Shown here in pieces: positions 25,446-37,400 of a stretch of DNA of 64,000 nt. The number at the start of each line of letters is the position of its first letter. Position 1 is the first letter of the stretch. A model generated the notes under the pieces. It was not told the origin of the DNA, did not search any database, and was given only the letters and a program-made list of their open reading frames with translations. The position numbers and the translations under genes are program-made. Origin of the DNA: Neospora caninum Liverpool (Eukaryota > Apicomplexa > Conoidasida > Eucoccidiorida > Sarcocystidae); the NCBI RefSeq assembly GCF_000208865.1, contig NC_018390.1, forward strand, positions 62,001 to 126,000, read 5' to 3'.

Positions 25446-28400
25446 CTGTGTTGCAGCCGCAGAACGCAGGTATCACACTGCCGGGTAGGTAGGTATGCAT
25501 GTTTGCTAGAGCAGGGACGACGATATGCGCTTCTCGAGCGGCTCGGCCAGAATGTGAATTGGCTCTCGTGTGTAATGCGTTAGAAGTGTATTTGTGATAT
25601 CGCTTGCGTTGAAACTTCCCTGCTCCAATACGAGTACTATCAGGTGGGATCAGAGCGGACGGAAGGAGAGTCATGGAGTTTATGACCAGCTGGAACATGT
25701 ATCTGGGGCAGTCCTGTCTCGCCCTCTGCGTCTAAAGGGACTCATGAATCAGAAGGGGGTTGGTCTGCTGCGGGTCTCGCGACGATCCAGCAGGCGCTGT
25801 ATGGCGCCTCAGGTTGGCTATGAGTCGGAGGAGCAAGAATCAAACTATATGGAATGAAAATACACTCGCTGCTATGGACTTAGTATAACGGGTCCTTACG
25901 GAATTGAACCTCTTTGAAGACCAGGCGTATACCTGCTTATCATTTCCGGAAGGTACAAACGTGATCGTTCTACAGTGATCCAATAGTAACGGCGGAGCTG
26001 AGGTTATTCAGACTTCGAGGAAAAGTTATTTGCATAGCGGCAACAGCAAGGCACGTCCGAACTTGGTTTCATACTCTAAACTAAGCAACCCACTCAAAGA
26101 TCCATTCAGTCTCAAAGACCCATCAAACTCAATGTGTCTCGCCGCATTTGAAACTGTCGAACCAGGGTGTACTTGAAAAGACGTACTTTTTGGAACATTG
26201 CTCAGTGTGTTGGCAACTAGCCAAGGCTAAGCTAACCCGGGAAGCAGGGAACGTGGAACACTGCAAACAACTCTCACACAAGAATCGAAGTAATTGCTTT
26301 CACGGCTCCCACACATGTTTCGAAACACCAACATCGGGGCCCTCGCAATCTGTGCAAACTGAGTGAACAGCCCACAAGGGCGGTGGCGTACGAGAAAGCA
26401 TATGGTGTGTGTCCAACACCATAGAGAAACGGAAACTTTCAGGAAAGACACCGGAGCTGAAATCGCTGTACAACACCGAACGAGTCGACGCACTACCAAA
26501 CGACTGCGGTTATCGTCGGACCGCTTCAGCCCTCGTCGCTGTCCGAGTTAATCGGGTAGCTAAAATCGTCGGCTACGTCCCTGCAAACAACATTGCATGT
26601 TGAATGCACTTTTTCGTTGAACACAGAGGGCGTGGTCACACCTACTGCAGCAATTATGACGACTCAAGTTTGCCATCAAACAAGCCCGTCGACATGCCGC
26701 CACACGTCCCGCCCGGTGGTAAGGCGATGACATCAGCAGGAGCAGATGCATACTGATAGTGTTGTTGGCTATGAACTGCAGTGACGCAAAGGACACACGC
26801 CACTAGTCATGCCTAACTTGTAACATGTGATTCATCTCTTTCCGAAAGAGATACAGAAAGCCTCTACCAAGAAGTAATGCACCGTTAACTTCGCTCCGGA
26901 TCTGCTTTTCTATCGTATGTCATCTCTTGTTACGTGATCAGCACGTAACAATCGACTGCATGAAAAAAGTATCAGTCGCACAGCAGGTGCACAACACGCT
27001 CTTCTCACGTCGGCATTTTGGTTGTACGGGACGGGATGTCTAGTGCAGCGAACAGGAATGCTCTGAACAAGACGTACCTGATAGCACGTCGAATTCTTTG
27101 TTGCTGCAGAGTCGTTAAAAGTGGCAGACAACACAAAGCCACTTGCTCACACAGGGAGTGGTGCCTTCATTTTTAACGTCCACCAGCACGCGATCAGCAG
27201 CTTGTGGTCTGCCAATAGCTGTCGCTTGTTCATCGGGGGAGACTACACTGGATGCTCTCTCCTTAATATGTGATCGGATGTTTATCTGTGCAAACCCTGG
27301 CCCAGGTTGACATCGGGTTGCTTTTTAAACACAGTTCGGCAATCAACAAAAGACGGAAATGCAGAATTTGTGCCGCAATATGACAGTGTAGTGTTAATAC
27401 GATGGGCAGAGTTGACGGTATCCACGCGACTCACAAACTCTTCTTTACTCTGGATTATACAAACAGCAACACAATAAGTTTTCTGAATAACCCCTGCAGT
27501 GGCCCAGCTTCCCGTTAAATCCCATTGGATGCCGAATTACCACCTCTGAAGGAAATATGTAAGATGTGCAGGCAGAAACATTCGCAGGCACAGTGCCAGA
27601 GTGCCTGTTGACCCCAGAACACGTTCTACGGGTTGAAGGCTTGGACATTTCGGTGACGTCAGGAGACCCACGGTGCAACTTACAGCGAGCTGATTAGTAT
27701 TCAAAATTTAACATCAATTTGTCTTACGTACAAAATTCAGCACCCCTCCAGGTGTGCTTCACATCTGACAAACAAGGTGCATGTGAAAAGATGATAAGAG
27801 CTCGCAGTGTTTCCGGTAGTCGCGGTTGCTTGATTATGATGGCTCTTACGAAAACAAAATGGAGGCACAAAAACGCCATACTGTCGCCACAGCTGGCTCC
27901 TTACTCTCAACCGTTTGCTCTGGAGAAAAACGAAGCGCACACGCTTCGGGCCACACTTTTCCCTCGAGGAGGAAATAGGTTTCAAGTACAGCAGGGTGCG
28001 AGTATGAGCCAGGTGGCTGCAACTGACTAGAACCCTTATCCGCCTCGTTCCTTTGTTAGGTATTGCAGTGGTGACTTTACCACGCTAATATGTGTCAAAC
28101 GTACTTGCAACTAGAAGCATAACACAATACAAGGTTTTCGTAAAAAATCTTGTACTTCGGGAAGGCCAGGAATTCCTAAAAACCGCCCAAGCCTGTATTT
28201 CTTCGGTACGAAGCCTATGGATCCGGTCAAAAGTTGCCCATCTTCCATCATCCACAGTGACTGGATCCAGGGACACACTCTCTCCATTGACTTCCGCAAT
28301 GTTGCCGCTTTCAGACTGCGTGAGTGCGCATGCCATTGAAATCAGGGTGGACGGCTTGTGCCAGAAAGGATCTGCACACTTTAGACTTCTACTGAGTTAC

Positions 28401-31400
28401 ACTCAATTTGTTCTAAGGCAGCGCGGCACTGTGCGAATTTAACTGACAATGTACTTCAACCAAAGGATCCTCGAGTTCTTAAAGTTAAATACGTGCGAGT
28501 GGCCTGGAGTCCTCAGTGGCATCGGCCTCAAATGATTTCAGTAACCGGAGACGCTGCTCTCTGTATCTCAATCAGGCCACTGCATAGCAAAACTCACACT
28601 CTCGAGTTCTTCCTGGCGGTGCCACACAACACAGTTTCATCTTCATTGATGAAGGAACGACGGTCCAGGGGCCCCAATCCCTCCTGATATGCCCGAAGAT
28701 GGAAGCGAATCTCTCTGCCATCTGACGAAGCTTTCTCTTGCTTTGGACGAACTTTGTTTGTCGTGTCTCGGCTATCCCTCTGAACTCCATCCCAAAAAGA
28801 ATGAGCAACAACATACCTCCAACTGTTACAAAAGAGAGACAGAGAGATACAGCAATCAAATACGATGAACCGACAACCTCCAACACCAGGTGCGTCAAAG
28901 ACTGGGACAGCCACTCACAGTGAGTCGGTGGTTTCGTGCCACTGCCTCACACGTCTTTCCATCCCTGAGATTCAATTGCCACGGAGCGCTTACGTCCAAA
29001 CTACGTTGCTGTCAGGACAAACCAACCGAATGGCAGATTATTGGTTAATTTTATTGAAAAGGTGTGGAGAAGGGCTCAGGCTTAGCGTGTGCTTTGTCTC
29101 TCATCCCATGGCTCAGTGTCTTGCGTGGCCGATCAGGATGGAACGAGTCAATCCTAAACGACGCTGTTTGCCGATCACCGACTCCCACGACATCCACTCT
29201 CTTATCAGGCCTATGACGGCGAGAGCACCTACTATCTTCTGGAGAGCCGAATTCCCACATACCGAACGAATAGCACACCGCCTGCATGCCAACGGAGAGT
29301 CCTTCATTCATGCCACAGAAAGTTCCTTAATGGCCGATGTCTCGGTAATTTTGGAAACGAGCAAAGACTCTTGGAACGGTCATACTGCTTACGGGCCTGA
29401 GGGTCCAAAAAGTAAGACAGTATCGGTAACCGGTAAGATGACGAAACATGCGGAACGCGTTTTGAAAAAAACGTCACACCTAAAGTAGAAAGTGTGACGT
29501 ATATGTTCGAGGCTTGTTACAAGAATCACTTGCGATCGAACACGCAACCCGATTTCGACGCGAACTGTGCTGTTGAGTCAACAGTGCTTAAGCGAACCGC
29601 AATATTCAACCATAATCTCGACTTACACTGAATGCGTGAAGAAGTGAACATGGACAAAACCGCACGATTAGAACCAGCCAGCTGTTGGGGTTCCGAAGTA
29701 ATACGGCATACTATCAATTGGCTCGGCGGGATGGCAGCTTAAAATCGGATATGTATTTCCAGAACTGGCTCCATGGAGATTCCAAGGAGAGGTCAAGCAT
29801 TCGAACCGGGGTTCGTATGCTTGAAGGTAGCAATAATCAAACTTACTCTTCAGTTTGCGGCCCACACAAAAGAAGTGGATGGAAAGTCAACACACGGTAA
29901 GCGTGGAACTCGGCATGTGGCCGTATTGAAGAAGTACCACCCAGTCAGAGTTAAGGGTTCGTTCAGATTGATTCGCGGCAAACCTTTGTTACAGAACCAG
30001 CAAATCACGGGAAAATCCTTCCCCAGACACTAGCCACTCTGACTCTGGATACGACAACCACGACAAGCAGTTATAGTGAAGCTTACAAGCTGAACCGAAA
30101 CAGGTAAGGCGACTGCAGTGTGATGGTTTTGTTTCGATTATGCGGGTGAAGTTACCCATGCTATAAAAAAATGACCCGATTGAAAAAGATTGCACTCGGT
30201 CGGCGACAAGCGGTCCTTCAGAAAGCGATGACGTTAGAATCTGGCGTCAGAAACAAACCTTTTGCCGCACAAAAGCGTTTGTCAGAGAGAATGAAGACGT
30301 TCTTAGATTGCTTGAAGTGGAAGAGACAATGTAACGAACCCCGTGTCCCTGGACAACCAAAAACGGTAACCCTTACCTCCTTCGCATATTTCTGTAAAAA
30401 TTCAAGAAAACAGAGTGTTCGACCACGAAGTTCACAAACATTATAAACAACGAAACGAGTATTGAGTGGTGGGGGGCGGAAGGCGAAAATGCAAAGAGAG
30501 GGCGAAAGAGAAAGAAACAGGGAGCCTTCGCCAAGACTGGAGGCATGCGTTGATGCGTCGGTTACCAGCCCGATCACCTTTCACTCGCTGTACAGCGTTT
30601 CTGGACGAGATTTCATTCACTTGCGGCAGTCTAAGAAGAAGAGAAAATGTGACCATCAGTGATACTCAGTACCTCTCCACAAACTCATACACATCCGGCA
30701 GGGGTGCGGAGAATCGATATTCTCAAGTTTCTCTCCGCTTGAAACTGTGGCAGAGTATCAAAACCCCTAGCTATTGTCTTGACGGCTATACTTCTGGCTC
30801 CTCCTTAGCTCCAAGCGGAATATACACGTGTCTGACTGCTGCAGCACCGCTGACGTATCGCAGTTCTTTCCTCTTTGCTTCGACAGAAACGAGCTAAAAG
30901 GACTTACCCTTTGAGGAGAAGATACACAAAGAAGCAAATCCATGCATTCTTTGTAAATTTGGGGAAGGGTGATAGTACCGGGGTACACGACTGGCGCACG
31001 GACCTCAGCAGAGGTTGTGCCCTACTGTATTCATTGTGGATGGCGACTGCAAAAATACATCCCGTTATGGTTACGCAACCTACTGACGTCCTCTAGAAGT
31101 GATCTACAGAGAATTTTCTACTGGATTCTGTAGGAAATACCGTACGGCAAAACAGTGAAGCCGGTCTTTTGTTATTCTTACAAGTAACGTAGTTAGTGCA
31201 GCACCAGAGAGGGGAAAAACGAGACTTCACGAGGACTCTAGACATGTGTTGATGCATCTGTTACCCTGATAAACACCCAGTCAAATCCTTGTAGTGGCCA
31301 AAAGCGTTTTATGAGCTTCCAGCTATCGGCTCGGATCTAAACCGCTGAACCACAACGGTGTTGCACTTTGAAAGGATGTGAGGCTGCACATAAGATGACT

Positions 31401-34400
31401 TACTCTTTGTTCAAAACAGAAAGAAAGGAGGAACTGAAAATTTTTCAGGGAAGAGCGTCTCCAACAGCTGCTGCGGTCGCCCTCCCCTTGGCACGGCAAA
31501 CCACCCATCCAATAATCTGATACTCAAGACTCACTTGATGCTGTGCCGGAAGATAACCTCACAACAAAGGAATAAGTGTCTTTTCCAACGACAGCGCAAA
31601 TCACGCTGCGAATGCTATGACGATACGCGAACTTAATTGCATCTGTCTCCCACCCAGCGAAGGGAGAACGTCAAAGTCACTGCCCCCTGGTAGTCCTGAA
31701 GTAGCTGCACGCCCAGGATACTTACTCTTTGATAAAAGTAGAGAAAGTGAAAGAAGGACAGTGCCACTCAAACAACCAAGAAGAGCCGGAAAAAGTGTAC
31801 ATTTGTGGCCACCAGTACATTTCAAGGAACTTAGACGAGTACTTTCGTGGCCTCTTATCAGTCAACAACTCCTGGAGTGGTCAGAAGCACCTGAGCTTTC
31901 ATCCCCTATAGTCGCACCAGCTGTCCTGTCCTTCTGGATGAGAACTTGTTCGCCTCAAACAAGCTACACCAGGAGAGCGATGGCAGGTGTTGAACCAGGG
32001 GGGTTGGAGAGAGGCGGCTACATCAACCAGTATATCCAGATGCCACTACATTTGGGACTCACTCGTGTCTGTAGGAATAGACAGCAAAAGATGACGCCCC
32101 TGCAAGACGGGCTGGCGAAACTGAATTGCAGCAAGGGGCTCGGTGCTTCCATACAACCGCAGAAAATTCACCTTCCGCTGAATAATATCTTGACGAGAAA
32201 AATCTTTCTCGAACATTCCGTGGCAGTGAAGATGCCATGTACAGATGCCAAACAATTGTCCCAGCACACACAGCTGTGGCGTTTGCGGCCAAGCGGAATC
32301 CCAAGCTTTTTGTGCCTGACTGCAGAATGATGCTTGGAACAGTCACAGCGTTGCCCTTATGACACCTGGGGCAATGGATCGAATCTCTGAACAACCTTGC
32401 CACTGTTATCTTGGAGACACTTGGTGTTTCGGCGAACTCACTGTCCGAAGGTTTTCCTTTGTGACGACAATCCCACCATACAGAAGAAGAAAAGCTGATG
32501 ACGAATGTAGTCTCTGGCAGAAAGAGCCTTAACACTCAGATTTTTGTCTCTACGACTTCCCTGACTCAGTGGTGCACGGTTCCAGGCGATATCGAGCGCG
32601 TCTCAACAGCATCTGCATTTTTGCTCGTGGCGTGCAGACTCTTAGACTAGGACTTACTCTGAGTAACGATTCACATACACATAGAAACGCAGTGGTGTTG
32701 CATTAGGATCGACGAGGAACAAATGTGCCCTCAAGCACTGTTGCAAACAGTCGACCTGCGTCATCTGACGTTTCTTCAAGCAATCGGATGTAACGACGAT
32801 CCTTCGTTGACCGTACCAAACTGACAACACGCTTACGCCATTCTGAAATCAAGAGACACAAGCAAGGCACAAAGGTGGAAAAGCGACAGTCCAATGGCGG
32901 AGGACTAACCCGCGTTTAGATTACCTTGTACTACGGCGATGAGCCACACCTCATGAACACGATAAGGCACCGCAGTAACTTCAGTATCTCCCTGATGGAG
33001 CTCCATTAACACTGAAGCAACACCACTCACCAGGCGTAAATCGCAGCTCTAGACCGCAACATAGCAACGGAGCATCCCCGCAGACTCACTCGGCCATTGC
33101 TGGGTACAATAGGAGCACAGAAAAGCGGATCCATGATGGGGAGAGCATGAAATCACTGGTTTCCTTGATCCGCTGCCGGCGAATCAAAAAGTAGCTGCTA
33201 AATATGGAGCGAAGCTGTATTGCACGCTAGAGAACAACTTACTGGCCTGTGTTGACGCAACAGCCCAAACTTTACGGCAAACTCAGATCCACACATTGAT
33301 GGCGTTCCGGCGTCAACGACTACAGCTTCCTTTTCGGATTTGCACGCACATCATCACCAACAGTGATGTAGCCTCAATAGGACACTGTGACGAATCTTTG
33401 TGGTTAGGCGGCACAAACGGCCTCTGACTCACTGCCGGGATATGGGTCTGAGAACGTAGACACGAATCAGGCAATCGACGTTCATGCACACGTAGTGAAA
33501 CGCGGATAGCGAAAATCAAAAGTATCTACCCGGGAGAAATGAAAGCTAACACTATCGCGGGGGGAACCGTGGCTCCATTGAAATGTGGCCAGGAAAAACA
33601 GTGGCACACTAATAATAGGTCAAGAAGAGCTCACGGTCTGACGCAAGTAAAGCCACCCGCCACAGAAGTCGACGAGTCATTTTCCTGTCGTTCGCTATCC
33701 GTTGCCAGTCGCCTTTGCACCACAGTTCGTGTCATGACTAGCAAAAAGCAGCCTCGTATCAGAAAACTATCAGGAGCATTCACTGTTGCCAGCTGCGTTT
33801 TTAACGAGGGGTCCCGTAGCGGTTGTAGGTTTACTCACTCTGCAAAATAACCCCACACACAATTAGGAACCCAGCGGGTATCATGAAGAATATCAATGAC
33901 AGTGTCAGCGTGTGGCGCTGCTCGTGTCTGTCGTTTTCAGTCACTAATAAGCGGACAGCATTTCTGAGCAGGAAAAGAGCGGTTGTGCGTTTCTCAGGAA
34001 CGTCAGTCAGTCTGGGCGGCTACAACGATTGCACAACTGATCGGCCATCTACGACTTTGAAAATACGCTCGAGAAGAGGCTGACGATTCAGCCTCTCAGG
34101 TTTAACACGTCGCGCTGGTAATGAATGGACTTACCCTTCTGTGAACAAAGCGCAAACCAAACAGCAACCATAGCTGTCATTCCCTACCGGTCGCTCAAGA
34201 TCTACTGTGCTCACTGCCAGTTGTGGAGCTCTCGAACGACACTATGCAAAACCGACCCAGTGTTATCTGTTGAGTGAGTGGCTGCAGTTCCGAAGGAGAC
34301 GTACGCGTTGCTGTCAGACGATACAAACAAACACACCACATGCCTCCATATACACACTCTCGGAAGGAAAAACATGCCATAGGGTTTTCCGTTCGGCGAG

Positions 34401-37400
34401 GAGAAAGCGAGTGCTTGTTACCCGGCTAAGTGTTGACCTTACCCTTGGAAGGAACAGCAGGAGAAAAAAAAAGACAACAAAACAACTTGTCATAGCCCTG
34501 GTACAACTTATAATAGGTGGATGCTATTCGTTAAAATTCCTTCCATAGAAGAACGATTTGTGATTTATCAAAAGGCCGAGTCTGAGAGCTCAAGTTCCTT
34601 TTAGCAGTGGAACACGCTTTCCACGTATGGGACCATTGAAGACTCTCTACGCCAGGGTTTGCCTTGTGGCGCTGGAACCACTACGGCGCGGTTACTCAAC
34701 ACAGAACTTACGTAGAGCTGGCAGTTGACAAGAAGACATCCGACAACTCAACATCACTGTCACTCGATAACAGAGCTCGCACGCGTTTGTGGAAAAGGAC
34801 TTCCTACCCGTATGCGATCTGGTTTGGCTCCGGAACCGGTAGACCAGAGCAGTGACGCTGAGAGTCAGTCTATGTACGAGATAAGCTGCTTCAAAGTAGA
34901 CAGCTGTAGCAATGAAATCCGTTAAGCGAAGCGTCCTTTCTCCACTCACATTCCACTGTATGGAAAGGCAAAAGCACTTCTCCAAAACGAAATGAACTGC
35001 GGTCTCACGGAGGCTATCACGAAGGGTAATGAGAACACTGTCGAAACAAGACGCGTCTCCGTGGTCATACGCTGTCGTCTTTCAATCGAAGTGGGTCACT
35101 TACTATCAGCTGAAGTCGCGCACAGGGGGGATCGGGTGCACCCAAAAATACATGACGAGAAATCGAACGGATCGCAAGACCTACGCTATGCTTCACCTCT
35201 CTACAAACAAACCGGTGAACAAGACAGGAGGGAGAAACAACATGCCCACGCTACTGTCTCGAGTCGATAGTTGCATTCATGGTGCTGTGGCATAGCAGAA
35301 AGTGGACTTCAGCTCACCCTGTAGACCAACACCAAAAAGTCGAAAAAGAGGTTTTTCAACAATAAATGCCACATGGGTCGTTCGTCGTCGAAACGTGAAC
35401 CGCACATATTAGCTGTATGACGGCATGTACTACACGTTGTCACCCATTGCTGTGCAGACGCTGGACATGACAATATGACAAACGATCTAAAACTCAATTC
35501 TTCCGATGATAACATGGCGGCGGTAAACCTGTAGAAGACAATCCTGTACTACAGCAATACCTAACAAGACTGTGAGCTTTACTGGAAATACACAGGTTAG
35601 AGATCGAGTTGTGGACCGCAAATGACTCACCATTTCGAGACGTCTCTGGGGACACGCGGAAGGATAAACACAAGGTAACGCTGCATACCACCAGAACACA
35701 GTTTGACTGCTCCGGGAGAACTGACAAATAAATTCAACAGCGCTCCTCTGCAACTTAACAGACACGCAAGAAGACGCTAAAAATAACCTAGGTGGCAGAA
35801 ATCATATGTAGAACTCTCTTGCACTGGCGCTCCAACGGTACATGAGGTAGTAGAATAAAACTACCGACAATCAATGGTCCTGAGCAAACCAGAAACTCAC
35901 TCTTCTTTTTTTTAAACAGAAGATAACAGGGAAAACCCCAACAGGGTTACACATAGTCTTACGACTGCTGTATACAAAAAATTTCCCGTACGTCGTATGG
36001 CGATGCCTCAACGAGTTGAAAACTGCATGAGCACTTGCATGAGGTCAACCATCCCAGCAGCACCAGTTCTGTGCCTGATGTCATTCCACTGAAAGACAGC
36101 AGTTTCACCTGCAGCCGTCAGCATGTATCAATCTGAGCATCATTCTCAGTCTATCACTAGATTGACCTACTCTGTAAACCAGAAAAACACACACATTACG
36201 TTTTCCCAGCAGATGATTTTCTTTGTCCGTCTGTACATCTGCTAGATGCCTGTGATGTACAACTCTAGCTGGGTAAGGGGATTAACGACTAGCCGGGATA
36301 TGAGGACAAAGACACATGGAATTTCATTGTCCCTCTTCGGCGAATCACCAACGGTGTTGGCTTATCCCCTCGCTTCACAAGCAAAAGCATCAGACGAAAT
36401 CCGAATTAGATTTCCTTGCAGCTGATGCTGCGTTCACTATCAGCCTTCTCTGCCAATAAGAAGCGGGAACAGAAGAAACAGCTGACAGATTCTCCCCTCT
36501 CAACTTCTAAGGAAGACCTTCCAAGTTGCTACTACGACATAGCTTAGCACAATGCCAACACGATTCACTGAGAACCCTTGTTATAACACGGAGAGGAGGA
36601 AAGAAGATACATGGAGGCAAACACGCCCACAGTGACAATGCCGGCCGTCGGCTTCGGTATGCATGACTCCCTGCACCATTTCCCACCAGGACATAGAGCT
36701 TACCGTCGCAGCGCTGCAGTAATCGGAGGCGATAAGGGATTGGCTGAATATGAGCCGAGTTGATTACCACATCTTTGACACGAAAAGTAACCTTCCTGAT
36801 GGCAAATGCCCGAACAACACTGTGTTTCCCGAATCATAGGTGGTAGACTCAAAAGGCATTCTAGAAGAACTTACATCTCGCCTGGTTTTCCTGGAAGACG
36901 TTTAGATCAACACAAAACGTAATCCAAAAATCGACTTGTTGTTGATGCCTTTCTACGGCTCCAACTATACTGCCCCCACGAAGAACATGCTGTCTTGAGG
37001 CGCCATGCGTCAACATCAACGATGGCTCTGCAGTAGAAGGCACTAAATGGCCGATCATCTCGCCTGACGTCCTCACCTTGCTGTTCCTCTAATTCCGCTG
37101 AGACAAGACCGACACAGAAAACATGACAAAATAATGCGGTGATGGCAACTGAAATCCGGATCTCGTCACCGACCCGAGACTAGTTGGCGCGTAAATCCGG
37201 AAAGTGACCTAACTCCACCAACCAATGCAAGCCTGGATGGGTTGCACTGAACGAGGACCTACCCTGCAGCAGTTGCAAGGACAGAAAGGCCGACAGCCAC
37301 CGATGAAGTATGAGTAAAGAATCATAAAGCCCCAGAATCGTACAAGGCATCCGCGCTGCTTAGGTAAGGAAAGGGTGTACTACTGGAAAATGGTCGCGCA

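Noticed and set aside
25135..25698. 187-codon minus-strand ORF
   Set aside because: Same DNA as the proposed terminal exon in another frame; phase 0 from the preceding microexons favours the shorter frame ending at 25230.
30908..31404. Longer readings of the one-base sites (for example 30 nt ending FEQR at 31404)
   Set aside because: A 30-nt exon there is open but pyrimidine-rich, looking like an intron 3' tract rather than coding sequence.
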